A DNA stretch of 64,000 bases from a virus. Below, one piece after another: positions 8,901 to 18,058 of this stretch (positions are counted from its first letter, which is position 1; the number at the start of each line of letters is the position of its first letter). The notes beneath the pieces are model-generated. The model had not been told where the DNA came from. It was given only the letters and a program-made list of their open reading frames with translations, and did not search any database. The DNA is taken from positions 19,715-83,714 of IMG/VR virus record IMGVR_UViG_3300024265_000043. One strand, 5' to 3'. The position numbers were made by a program, and so were the translations under genes.

Positions 8901-10997
8901 GCTGGCTATTTCATATCCGATGAAACAGGGCATTTATATGAAATTGAATCAAATACTGCCGATACTGTAACTCTCGTTGAATTCCCGTCTATTTGGGAGG
9001 GTATTAATTGGGCGATTACATTTGACCCCTTGGATGCAGAGAATGGCGAACCGATTGATATTAGATACGATCAAATTTCAAATGCCAAGGTTGAAATACA
9101 AATTGTGGGTAAAAATGGAAGACTAATTGCCAATCTGAATGAAGATACGAGAGACACTATTGTTAATTGGGGCCCCAATAAGCGAATCCTATGGAATGGT
9201 GAAGTACAATTTGGAGCGAGAGAAGGACGGGTAGATTATCTCGTATCCAAATATACTCTATTTGAGTTTAGGGAAAAACTTCCTATCGCCATAAGATTTA
9301 TATCCAAGATTCAAAATCAATCCACAGGGGCTGAAGAAACCGTTTCTATTGTGTCTCATTCTGAGAATATTGACGGCACGACAATTTATACTGAGCCATT
9401 CATACATTCAACAACGAGAGAGGGAGAAGTAACGCTACATAATCCAAATGGAGCGGCCAAGATTATTCCCAGGATATTGGATGGCGGTTATTATATTGGT
9501 GCGCGAGCATCTGGAAATGTATCAGGATCAGATAATACTATAATTGATGCGGGAAGACTCATCGAGGTCATTGATCAAGGAGGTGGTCTTTATAGATTGA
9601 TGATTGAAGGAAGAGGATCTGGTGGGTTTAATCCATTTTCGCTGAATGAATTTAATGGCAAATGGGTGATGTCGGGCAAGAGCGGAGCAGTTTCCGAAAT
9701 TATTGATACCGGATTCGACGCTGATGATGGATGGATTGAAATTCAGATGCCAAATGCGGTTACTGCGGCAGATTATTTGAAGCATTCTGGATTTGAGGGC
9801 ACGTTCAATTTATGGAGAAACGGGGATCTATCAGATACGAGAGACGATGCAGAATATCCTTGGCTTAAAATTGTAGAGAATCAACATCAATCTATTGCAT
9901 TCAAACAATCTGACAATAGTGGCCTTGGGCTCAAATTGAAATTCACCTCTCCTGATTTTTGGGTTGAGAATATCAATGAAAATATGTTTCTCGATGGGAT
10001 TAGCATTGTTGCTTCTTCTGGGTCATTAGAAATAATGCTTCAAGCGAAATTCAAAACGATATGTGAAAACGAATTAACAATTAATTATGAGGGGAATATT
10101 TATACTATTCCTGCTGGCTCTGATATAAAACTTGCGCAAAATGGTGCTGGGGGGAATCAATCTGCGCTCGATCCAGATGATAATAATAGATATTCATCAG
10201 GCATCTTGGATTCTGGGTTCAAATCATTAAATATTTCTTTTCAGATATATTGGAGTAAATATTACCCAACAAAATTATGGATGTCTGCTGGGCAATCTCC
10301 AGATGCGCATAATCCCACAGAGGGAACATTTGTAATTGCCGATATAATAAATCTAAAACCCAGAGGGAGATCACAACGGTCAGTATTCATTCGTTGCCCT
10401 AAAATTGCACCAAAGGCAAAATCTTTTGTCATGGCACCATATATGGAGATTCATCAAATAGCCTCAGGAGACATTATAACTCAGGCTCAAATTGATGCGG
10501 GAAGAAGGCCCGTAAATAGAAATACGGCTGGAGAGATCGGCAATATTCTGACAGAAAATTTAGATTTCGAACTTGATTTACCTGCTTATAATGAATTTAC
10601 CGCAGCTAGAGATTTATTTGTAACTGTAAATCCTTCTTCTTTGCAGCAATCCGATGGCCCCAGTGAATCTTTATATTTTTGGAGATCACTTACCAATGGG
10701 AATACACCTGATAGAGTTGTTTGGGAATTTCTGATTAAACAAGTTATATTTGATAGAATTGGGCGCACGCCTTTGAATTTGCCCGATTTTGATATATTTG
10801 ATCAGGAGGATCAAGAGGAAGTGACATCAACAGATTTTACATTCACAGATTGGAATGCGATTGTTGCATTTTGGCACCCAGAATCTGGATTCACCACCAG
10901 ACTTATTCAAGGCGGGACGAATTGGGAATTCATTAAATTCAATGCCAGCAACCTAAATCTACAGAGATTATTGCCTATAAGCGAATGGATTAAATGA
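5988..10997 (+). CDS. large tail tip / central baseplate protein with PA14-like domain
   Basis: 1669 residues, almost all predicted beta structure. Residues about 105-210 look like a PA14-type carbohydrate-binding domain (aromatic SGVYTFHMDSS strand, then a VAGTWYPIQIEFHVP strand). A W-x-N-x-W module occurs near residues 962-1000 (SPGWVVNMWAGYF). The middle third (residues about 430-900) is without recognised motif. Size and place after the tape measure fit a tail hub or host-recognition protein. No peptidase or lysozyme motif was seen. Overlaps the next ATG by four bases. Confidence 0.75.
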   Translation: MQPVNPSFETLVNNAQRFPIGRVSVYETTKSVPSLGFNAAYYAIGQETDMDVVDWWSGLPTTNPTGVLDEGTFLSGSSIIEESTIMAFDWGVAGVPPPISGRNDLWAMRQYGFFFARFSGVYTFHMDSSPHTQMRMVFDSSVAQFEDDDSVVVDRWAGSNYEKTRQELHWDSPSLVAGTWYPIQIEFHVPKQSDPQNVSTYLCMKYEEPDATTDLDLWGNSGGDIVPDYQSDVGIKKVLSAGVVNTTNSFLSPIVIPWASGFSGSRRQGQSTDFNFTVPIPATTNIEVQTAALDTEIEVDSVDGFPTEGALGIGTNPDSMDIVTYTGLDTANNKFTGVSGVGVNVVGALVNQLLGLDNNQYVAGYDALTGAFGPIKGFRLIQIEGGLYDGTSTDYYSDRIWGNLSQNPIIDRDNKSVSWIVRDSSWMLNRKYDKNYPNQASYSMAGYYEAFTSTNPEGVARPICYDRWTSGNAVRDIFMLAGVDPVLLFQRERIAISASPAFASDYGRYLVSGDLILDGNPRYGHPESIEQLSPDDRYMWQFGYGTTLFENIAEIVRVFAYNFGFTPNGFAKSQPIGLPDNELIISDAEVTSVDTAQTWLDKASTGALSAFKAKYIEPDGTPSVGMKVLLSAQFFNDLDLIVGRHSGASQVIKLKVDGVFQTSLIIDGQTVAGTGGGGDEFDITRSAGDWFFNDGVDTSGFNPSIIKIAAPVAYTSKAVELEVVSGVIRFNAFFLYSNSSRTTIRDIDETVMSTLRMEKDIENQRNEIAVIGALQGVARTVDGQIINTNNPIYIHVVSRSTDLGSIYDSSSKNYIGHIVSTEIYDERILDQERADYVSIFALREYREQLASGAAEIMFDPRLDILDSIGMTDVHSNVMDGRQVWLSSISEIYAIDAAGIPSYTTRINDATQREPLPSMRFKPEPDLSDWDGEPIVNINLFYRGYRAAGNDASQVAQVITIANSPGWVVNMWAGYFISDETGHLYEIESNTADTVTLVEFPSIWEGINWAITFDPLDAENGEPIDIRYDQISNAKVEIQIVGKNGRLIANLNEDTRDTIVNWGPNKRILWNGEVQFGAREGRVDYLVSKYTLFEFREKLPIAIRFISKIQNQSTGAEETVSIVSHSENIDGTTIYTEPFIHSTTREGEVTLHNPNGAAKIIPRILDGGYYIGARASGNVSGSDNTIIDAGRLIEVIDQGGGLYRLMIEGRGSGGFNPFSLNEFNGKWVMSGKSGAVSEIIDTGFDADDGWIEIQMPNAVTAADYLKHSGFEGTFNLWRNGDLSDTRDDAEYPWLKIVENQHQSIAFKQSDNSGLGLKLKFTSPDFWVENINENMFLDGISIVASSGSLEIMLQAKFKTICENELTINYEGNIYTIPAGSDIKLAQNGAGGNQSALDPDDNNRYSSGILDSGFKSLNISFQIYWSKYYPTKLWMSAGQSPDAHNPTEGTFVIADIINLKPRGRSQRSVFIRCPKIAPKAKSFVMAPYMEIHQIASGDIITQAQIDAGRRPVNRNTAGEIGNILTENLDFELDLPAYNEFTAARDLFVTVNPSSLQQSDGPSESLYFWRSLTNGNTPDRVVWEFLIKQVIFDRIGRTPLNLPDFDIFDQEDQEEVTSTDFTFTDWNAIVAFWHPESGFTTRLIQGGTNWEFIKFNASNLNLQRLLPISEWIK

Positions 10998-13261
10998 GAG
11001 AGACTTTTACTCAGCAAGTCGAAGATCGCATTGAGCGTGAACAGCGTCGAGGCAGAAATGTGCGCATTGGTAAGGGAAAGTCTGTACTATTTCAGGTTGG
11101 CACTGGGAAACGTCTTCTGGAAAATTTGAGACCAGCACAATTTGAATGGCGATGTGCTTTTCTTCAGGAAACCAAATTTGCACTGACGGGAGTGAATACT
11201 CAAGTTACTCCTTCGAGCATAATTGTGAACACCGTTGATAGTGGTGTGGCTGGCGTATTTGATATAGATGCCCGAACTTATACTGATGGTTCACAAACAT
11301 GGACAATCAATGAATGGGCCCAATTCTACTTAAAAGTTGATACAGAATATTATCAGATAGTATCAAACACAGTTGATGAATTAACCCTTGATATAAATAT
11401 TGGCGTTTCTATTGACGATGGCACATATGATATAGTCCCCTTCGTTCCAAATTCATTAGTGGGGACTTTAATCCAACCAGATGAGAATGATGATCAGATT
11501 TATGTTGTTCAATCAAATACAGAGACGCAGATATTCATAGAATTTGATCGGGGCGCTGCATTTAGAACTATTGCATCAGGCACCGTAACAACTGGTGACG
11601 CAGGGGCTCCATTTGATACTTTTGACGATCTTGCATTTGGGAGCAATTCTGACGATCAATGGAACGATTATACTATATATTTCTATTCAGGAAACAATCA
11701 GGGCGAGTCTCGTCTAATATCTGATTTCCAAACATCAACTGGCAGATTTATTTTAAGTACTGGATTCACAAATGCGATTCAGATTGGCGATACCTTTAGA
11801 ATAAACAGATCACTTTTATGGGTTGGAACAGGAGCGACTTTTAGAATAGAGACTGGTTATACTCCATCAAATTTAGATTTCGAGAATTCATCAACGCCTC
11901 CAGTTTTGAGAATATTAGGGTCATCAAAAGAGGGAGCGATTGACGATCAACAAATGCCTACTCCATATCTCGGCATGTATTCTGCTGAAGTATATGTTGC
12001 AGGGCGAAAATCATTCAAATTAGATATTGATTATGTTGGCGCTCTAAGCATTTACACTGTTAATACGTCTACGAATGAAAGATTGCTGGTGTTTTCATCT
12101 CCTGTTAGGGCGAGAGGGAGTGATTCCATTGTATTTTCATTGCCTGGCAGAGTTTATACAAGAATTGAAATTTACAATTATGTACCAGAGACTCTATATG
12201 GTACCTTAAAAGTATCTGGCATTGCACAATTCCTGAATTCATGGAGAGATTTAACATCAAGTGCGCCGATATGGGTAAGCCTAACTGGTGCAGATTCAAG
12301 TGATGTTGACGATCCTGATACCATGCTATCCGATTCGATTGAATTGGAATGGATCAATAATGTCTTTTTGAGGGAAAACGGCAAGACAGAAATATATATA
12401 TCAGATACCGAAGGTGGGACATTCACTTTGAACGCAACGGTTTTAGCCTCAGAGACTAGGAGAGTTGTGCCGTTGGCTCCAGGCACTACAAAATGGTTCA
12501 AATTGCAACACGTTTCTGCTTCTGGTGTTATTGGCGGGATAACTGATGCACGGAAAGGGGTGACTTCTAATCCAGGTCTTGGCAATGTTGATGTTGATAT
12601 CCAATGGTCAGATAATGGTGGTTCTCAGGTATTCAGAAATGAAAATGGATGGTATAATGATGCCATATTGAGAGCAAAAGTGATAGTCTCTTCTGATTTG
12701 ACTATTTCGGATATAAGATATCAGGAGACTGGTCAATCGGAACAATCTATTGGAAGTTCGTCTCCTGCGTTAGCTCCGGCAATTGTAACTGAAGCAATTA
12801 GTACAATCAGAGTGAAGATCATTTTCACAAATGGCATGTCTACTTCATGGCTAATCTTTAATTTCCAATACGATAAGACTGCTCCAAGCGTCCCTGTATT
12901 TGTAGTTGATAGCGGCAAAGCGCAGAATTATGAAATCACTGTTCCAATTGACAGTGGCGGCGTTGATGCATTATCGGGCTTATCGCATTGGGAGTGGTTC
13001 TTTAATGCTGATGGAACAGATCCAATAAGTAGCGATCCTCCTCTAAGGGTAACAGCATCGGGAGCATTTAGGCTTGGGCTTGCAGATTATGAATTGACTT
13101 CAAATGAATTTTATCTATGGGCAAGATCAGTTGATGTTGCGGGCAATAAATCAATTTGGGTACAATATAATGGTGCCTCAGGATTTTTAGATTTGAATCA
13201 GTCTGAAGTTAAGGGTAGCTTTGAGATCAGAGATATACATGAATTCGCACAACCAATATAG
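10994..13261 (+). CDS. tail protein with Ig/fibronectin-like domains
   Basis: 755 residues starting at ATG 10994 (ATGA overlap). A W-x-N-x-W module lies near residues 100-130 (SQTWTINEWAQFYLKV). Two segments look like fibronectin type III or Ig-like folds: about 440-525 and about 635-740, the second starting TAPSVPVFVVDSG and containing a SHWEWFFNADGT turn. Such domains decorate tail tips and fibres and bind surface sugars. Specific role unknown. Confidence 0.7.
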   Translation: MRETFTQQVEDRIEREQRRGRNVRIGKGKSVLFQVGTGKRLLENLRPAQFEWRCAFLQETKFALTGVNTQVTPSSIIVNTVDSGVAGVFDIDARTYTDGSQTWTINEWAQFYLKVDTEYYQIVSNTVDELTLDINIGVSIDDGTYDIVPFVPNSLVGTLIQPDENDDQIYVVQSNTETQIFIEFDRGAAFRTIASGTVTTGDAGAPFDTFDDLAFGSNSDDQWNDYTIYFYSGNNQGESRLISDFQTSTGRFILSTGFTNAIQIGDTFRINRSLLWVGTGATFRIETGYTPSNLDFENSSTPPVLRILGSSKEGAIDDQQMPTPYLGMYSAEVYVAGRKSFKLDIDYVGALSIYTVNTSTNERLLVFSSPVRARGSDSIVFSLPGRVYTRIEIYNYVPETLYGTLKVSGIAQFLNSWRDLTSSAPIWVSLTGADSSDVDDPDTMLSDSIELEWINNVFLRENGKTEIYISDTEGGTFTLNATVLASETRRVVPLAPGTTKWFKLQHVSASGVIGGITDARKGVTSNPGLGNVDVDIQWSDNGGSQVFRNENGWYNDAILRAKVIVSSDLTISDIRYQETGQSEQSIGSSSPALAPAIVTEAISTIRVKIIFTNGMSTSWLIFNFQYDKTAPSVPVFVVDSGKAQNYEITVPIDSGGVDALSGLSHWEWFFNADGTDPISSDPPLRVTASGAFRLGLADYELTSNEFYLWARSVDVAGNKSIWVQYNGASGFLDLNQSEVKGSFEIRDIHEFAQPI

Positions 13262-13269
13262 GAAATGAT

Positions 13270-15669
13270 GTGGCAAGAGCAGTAATTATAAATGTATCAG
13301 GTATAGATTCCGAAAACGGCGTTGCTGATGAAACACTCGTGGCTGGTCCTTGGGATCCTGCAACTATAGGCATTGCGGGTGGCGTGAATCTTGATTTCTT
13401 TCCTGCAATCTATAGTGAGGATTTTACGCCAGGTGGATCAACTGGCTTTTTCTTAGGTCATTGGGCCGATGGCTTTGGGGGTCAATTCTCTGCCATTAAA
13501 GTGAATATAGGCTTTATCGGAGATTATGTTATACAATCCCCTTATTTGTATAGTTTGTCTTCTGGTACGCCGACAGTATCTCCCAATGATGGTATTGTTT
13601 TGAGCGCGGTTACGGACCAAGCAGGCTTGACTGTTTATGAAGATGCTAATAAACGGATTGAGATTGGCTATTTGTCTGCTGGTGTATTCGGAATAAAGGC
13701 AAATAATACTTCAGGGAATCTTCTATTTGAAATTTCTGACACTCGACAAGTGATTGGCAGAATAGAGATTGATGATGAGTCATTATTTAGCACTGGGTTT
13801 GTTTCTGGGCAACAAGGGTTCAAAATATTTGATGACGGTAGTGCTGAATTTGAAAATATAACAGCTCGGGGCGAATTTAGATCTTCCATTATAGTCCAAG
13901 ATGAAATACATGCTTTGGGCGGTCAATTCATGGCAAATACTGCCGGATTATTGCTCAATGATATGATAACAGTAAGTTCCCCAACGCAATTTTCTATGCG
14001 GATTAAAGACCCTCCATCGGGGCATGCTCAATTATTTGCTGTAAATGATCTTGTAAGAGTAAAGGATGGCTCAGGCAAGGATAATTTCATTAGGGTTGAT
14101 TCTGTATCAGACTCAGGGGATCATTATTTATATACTTGCACTCTACAAAATGGCACAGCGGGTACATTCTATATTGGTACTGCCATAGTTTATTGGGGCA
14201 ACACAACTGTAGGCAATCTCCTTAATATCGTTGGAGTGGGTGCAGATGCGCCGTATATGGATATTTTCAGCCATACGGGGAGTCCTTGGTCAAGTACAAG
14301 CACAAATCTACGTATAGGCAACCTTGATGGGGTTACAGATGCAGATTTCACGAATCTTGGCGGATATGGTCTATATGCTGATAATATCTTCTTAAAAGGC
14401 TCATATCAAAGCAGTGCGGGGAGCGGTCAACGGATTACGCTCAATGAAGATGAAGGCAGTGGTGCTAATAATGCGATGATTTTTTATGAGGCTGGAGGAA
14501 CAGAAACAGTAAGAATAGATGATACAATTCACGGATCCGCTGCTGGAATAAGAATAACAGTCGTTCCGGGGATAACCACAGAAATTACTGGCGCTCAAAT
14601 AGAAATAGTATCTAGTATAGGGGCCGCTACTCCTGCTATTCTTGCTACCTTAACTTCTCCTTCTAGTGTAGTTGATACTGGTGTTGTTAGAGGAGATTAT
14701 GATAGTTCAGAGGCTGATGCTTTTGGATTACTAAGAGCAGGTATCTGGGGAAGATCTGTAATATCTCATGTAAGCGCTACTTCAGATGCAGTCGGTATTT
14801 ATGGAACAGCCACAAACTCTGGCTCAGGCGCTGCCTATGCTGGCTACTTCGCCGCTGGTGATGTCTATATTGCAGATAATTTGGGGGTGGGGACGGATTC
14901 GCCACAGTTCTTTCTTGATATAGGTGATTCTGTTAGTCAACCTGGGATACGAACTCTTGGGTTCACTTATAATGGCATTCGTATGGATACTGATAGTGCT
15001 AACGCGGCTGCTAGAAATTATTTTGCAGGGGCGAATTTTACAGTTTTTGGAGATTATGGAATTGTTCAAAGCAATGCTAAAGATGGAGACCCAGTTGCAG
15101 CAGGAACAACACGATTTTATATTGATTCAGCAGGCAACGTCGGCATCGGGACGAGTTCGCCAAGCGAATTATTAGAGGTAGAAAAAGATCATACTCTACC
15201 GACAGGTATACGTGTTGACAATCCTGATACTGGGGCGGGAGTAAATTCGCTCTCAAAATTTGCAGCCGCTTCAAGCACGGCACTTATTGAAATAATCTCC
15301 CACGGTGGTAGTAGAGTAGTAACAAGGTATGGCGTTACTGTCGCTGACTACGCAGAAGTAGTAGCTACTGCCGGTGATGGCTTATTAATTGGCACTTTTA
15401 CAAATGCTACGCCTATCATATTTGGAACAAATAATGCAGAAAGAATGAGAATTGATTCCTCTGGCAGTGTCGGCATCGGTGGTATCCCAGCCACATCAGC
15501 ACTTCTTGATCTCCAAAGCACCACGGGCGCATTACTCGTACCAAGGATGACCACTACACAAAGAAACGCATTAACGCCAGTTGACGGAATGGTGATTTAT
15601 AATATCACCACAAACGCATTTAATTTTCACGAAAATACCCTATGGCGAACTGGCTCTGGATTAGTATAG
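13270..15669 (+). CDS. tail fibre protein 1
   Basis: 799 residues, read from GTG 13270 with AGGA six bases upstream; nearby ATGs are out of frame. The C-terminal 300 residues carry repeated GxVGIG units (NVGIGTSSPSELLEVE and two variants) typical of trimeric beta-helical fibre shafts. The last ~55 residues share a module (PRMTTTQRNALTP) with the fibre ending at 49910. Last gene of the left plus-strand module; it ends six bases before the convergent minus-strand block and I see no clear terminator between them. Confidence 0.8.
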   Translation: MARAVIINVSGIDSENGVADETLVAGPWDPATIGIAGGVNLDFFPAIYSEDFTPGGSTGFFLGHWADGFGGQFSAIKVNIGFIGDYVIQSPYLYSLSSGTPTVSPNDGIVLSAVTDQAGLTVYEDANKRIEIGYLSAGVFGIKANNTSGNLLFEISDTRQVIGRIEIDDESLFSTGFVSGQQGFKIFDDGSAEFENITARGEFRSSIIVQDEIHALGGQFMANTAGLLLNDMITVSSPTQFSMRIKDPPSGHAQLFAVNDLVRVKDGSGKDNFIRVDSVSDSGDHYLYTCTLQNGTAGTFYIGTAIVYWGNTTVGNLLNIVGVGADAPYMDIFSHTGSPWSSTSTNLRIGNLDGVTDADFTNLGGYGLYADNIFLKGSYQSSAGSGQRITLNEDEGSGANNAMIFYEAGGTETVRIDDTIHGSAAGIRITVVPGITTEITGAQIEIVSSIGAATPAILATLTSPSSVVDTGVVRGDYDSSEADAFGLLRAGIWGRSVISHVSATSDAVGIYGTATNSGSGAAYAGYFAAGDVYIADNLGVGTDSPQFFLDIGDSVSQPGIRTLGFTYNGIRMDTDSANAAARNYFAGANFTVFGDYGIVQSNAKDGDPVAAGTTRFYIDSAGNVGIGTSSPSELLEVEKDHTLPTGIRVDNPDTGAGVNSLSKFAAASSTALIEIISHGGSRVVTRYGVTVADYAEVVATAGDGLLIGTFTNATPIIFGTNNAERMRIDSSGSVGIGGIPATSALLDLQSTTGALLVPRMTTTQRNALTPVDGMVIYNITTNAFNFHENTLWRTGSGLV

Positions 15670-15675
15670 CCGAGA

Positions 15676-16260
15676 TTACTTCTTCCCAATAAGTTTCTCG
15701 CATTGTGTTTTTGCTACGAGAATCTTATCATAAAACTCAATTATCCATGTTGCAGTTTCTTGGATTTGTTCCTCGATATAGCGCTCCATAACGATGAATA
15801 ACTCAAGCATATCATCCCATTTCGGCTGAATAAGCCCCGCGTGTTGATGGAATTCAATCTTGATTTTCTTCTGTCCCTTAGAAGTCAATTCCTCTATGTG
15901 ATTAATTAATCTGTTATGGATTCTCATGGTTGGTAAATCTTTTCCAGCAGTTCTGGGCCCTGATGCGCCACCCATTTGCTGGAATATCTCAACCTTTCCG
16001 TCAGCATCTCTCTCAAATGCTTTCGCTTGGAGAGCCCTTGTAACCATATCCATTTCATCAAAGGTTGGTTTTTCAATCTTCTCTGTCATCATAGATTTAA
16101 AAGCATTGACTGCATTATCCATGTCAACTTCTGACATTTTTGAACTCACATCAACATCCATGAACATTCTAGTCATGCCATGCCCTACAGGTTTAATATC
16201 CCTGATTTCAAGTTCCAGATATACTATATCTTGCTCTTCGTTGTTCTTTTTATCAGCCAT
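15676..16260 (-). CDS. hypothetical protein, 194 aa
   Basis: ATG at 16260 with AAGGAT upstream. Highly charged, Met-rich, mostly helical, with an acidic N terminus; no known motif. It is the last gene of the leftward early block, directly downstream of a zinc-ribbon protein and the DnaB helicase gene, so an accessory replication role is possible but unsupported. Confidence 0.75.
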   Translation of the reverse strand: MADKKNNEEQDIVYLELEIRDIKPVGHGMTRMFMDVDVSSKMSEVDMDNAVNAFKSMMTEKIEKPTFDEMDMVTRALQAKAFERDADGKVEIFQQMGGASGPRTAGKDLPTMRIHNRLINHIEELTSKGQKKIKIEFHQHAGLIQPKWDDMLELFIVMERYIEEQIQETATWIIEFYDKILVAKTQCEKLIGKK

Positions 16261-16264
16261 TATT

Positions 16265-16675
16265 TTATCCTTGTGTTAAGTTGATCTCTGTTATTTTGTG
16301 AGCCTTATCACTCAATGGGATTGTCTCACCATCTTTGAATCTTTTCCATGCAGATATTGTGAATATCCAGGCAACACTAATATTAACATATCCCATAGCA
16401 TCCATGCTCTCATTTACAAGCGGAAATGAAAATTCATGTTTTTTGAATATCTTATTCAATCCCTGCCTTCGACCCGAATGTGAATCCCCAACGATATAAA
16501 CCGTGACAGTTTCCGGTTCTATATCATCTTTCATTTCCACTCTATTTCCGCACTTTATGCACGAGAACATTTGCCCTTTAAGTTCATTCGTTTCAATTTC
16601 ATTTCCAACTAATATCAAAGTCATAATTGGAATTACCATGAAATTGGTTTCACCGCATTGTGGACATTCTACCAT
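16265..16675 (-). CDS. zinc-ribbon protein, 136 aa
   Basis: Two CxxC knuckles (CPQCGETNF at residues 4-12 and CIKCGNRV near 39-46) indicate a zinc ribbon. The remaining part is a mixed alpha/beta domain with no identified function. Strong AAGGAG ribosome site before ATG 16675. Lies nine bases after the helicase gene in the same transcript direction. Confidence 0.75.
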   Translation of the reverse strand: MVECPQCGETNFMVIPIMTLILVGNEIETNELKGQMFSCIKCGNRVEMKDDIEPETVTVYIVGDSHSGRRQGLNKIFKKHEFSFPLVNESMDAMGYVNISVAWIFTISAWKRFKDGETIPLSDKAHKITEINLTQG

Positions 16676-16684
16676 AATTTCTCC

Positions 16685-18058
16685 TTAAAATGGGTTGTCA
16701 TCACCGAAATTAGCATCCACTTGTTGCGCCTCTCTGCTGAATCCTCGACCAACAAATTGCATCTTGTCCTTAAGGAATGTCATATTGATTGATCCGGTGG
16801 GGCCATTCCTCTGTTTTGCAATTATAATCTCGGCAAGCCCTGCGGTACTCTCACCAGTAATTTCATCAAGTTTGAAACCATAATATTCGGGGCGATATAG
16901 AAATACGACCGTATCGGCGTCTTGTTCAATTGAACTTGATTCTTTTAGATGCGAAAGAAGTGGTCGTTTTTTGGGAGCCTCTTCAACCTTTCTCGACAAC
17001 TGAGCTAATATAATGACCCCAATATCTAATTCTTTTGCCAATTGCTTTAGCCCATTAGAATATGCGCCAATTTCAATATCTCGCCTTTCCGCCTTGACGC
17101 CAGTCATCAATTGAATATAATCAACAAAAAGAAAATCCAAATTGTATTTTGCTTTTAATCTCCTAGCTCTGCTACATATACTCCTAAGAGTTTGCCCGCC
17201 GCTATCATCAATATGAATTGGAAGCCCCTTAAAATCAATCGCTCTCTGTCTGAAGGACTCTATTGCTTTTTTGGTGATAAGCCCCTCGCGATGATTAGTT
17301 TCGTCATCAGGCTTGGCATGAAGAAGATATCTAGTTCCAACTTCTTTATCGCCGCTCTCAAGCGAATTGAACGCGCATACATGATCTTTTTTCGCTAGAT
17401 GTTCCATTAGGTCCATTGCCCAAGCCGTTTTGCCCATAGAAGGTCTACCAGCCAGAATCAATGATTCTTGCTTGTGAACCCCACCAGTCATGCCATCAAA
17501 ATCGGACCACCCAGTTGCAGTGCCCGGTATGACCTTATGCTTGTAAATCATCTCCATTACTTCAAGTGCTTTATCAATACCAACGTCCATGCTTTTGAAG
17601 CCGGATACATCCCCTTGGTCGGCGAGCAGGATTAGGGATTCTTGGGCTTCCTCAGCAGTGATTTCTTTACTGTATAGTTTCTCCTCAGCTTCACGACACG
17701 CAAATATCGTCTGCCTTGATTTATAGCATTCAAGAACTATATCTCTATAATATACAATATTTGCGGATGAAGGGCTTACCTCAAGAAGTTTCGTGACATA
17801 AAATGCATCATCAGGATTTTTGAGCAATCCATCTCTCTGCATTCTATCAGTTAGAGTAACAATATCAATGGGCATATTATCATCAACCATGCCCATCATG
17901 GACCGATAGATCACATCATTATAACCGCTATAGAAGTTGTAATGATGCAGCTCTCCTGATACCTCATAAACAGAATTACCATCAATGAGAATGGCACCAA
18001 GGATAGATTTTTCGGCCTCAATGTCGTGGGGCAGAATCCTTATTTCTTCCTGCGCCAT
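16685..18058 (-). CDS. dnaB: replicative DNA helicase, DnaB family
   Basis: 457 residues. N-terminal DnaB domain (residues 1-100, starts with the typical DIEAEKSILGAIL), then a RecA-like ATPase: Walker A GRPSMGKT at 204-211, Walker B FLFVDYIQLM with Asp313, and the RQRNGPTG-like loop near 417-422 (KQRNGPTGS). It would unwind DNA as a hexamer at the phage fork. The last residues, FGDDNPF, resemble the acidic tip of SSB proteins, which is not usual for DnaB. Its start overlaps the upstream initiator-like gene by 19 bases. Confidence 0.95.
   Translation of the reverse strand: MAQEEIRILPHDIEAEKSILGAILIDGNSVYEVSGELHHYNFYSGYNDVIYRSMMGMVDDNMPIDIVTLTDRMQRDGLLKNPDDAFYVTKLLEVSPSSANIVYYRDIVLECYKSRQTIFACREAEEKLYSKEITAEEAQESLILLADQGDVSGFKSMDVGIDKALEVMEMIYKHKVIPGTATGWSDFDGMTGGVHKQESLILAGRPSMGKTAWAMDLMEHLAKKDHVCAFNSLESGDKEVGTRYLLHAKPDDETNHREGLITKKAIESFRQRAIDFKGLPIHIDDSGGQTLRSICSRARRLKAKYNLDFLFVDYIQLMTGVKAERRDIEIGAYSNGLKQLAKELDIGVIILAQLSRKVEEAPKKRPLLSHLKESSSIEQDADTVVFLYRPEYYGFKLDEITGESTAGLAEIIIAKQRNGPTGSINMTFLKDKMQFVGRGFSREAQQVDANFGDDNPF

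Noticed and set aside
15660-15680. Bidirectional terminator between the convergent arms
   Set aside because: Only six bases separate the stops and no stem with T-run is visible.
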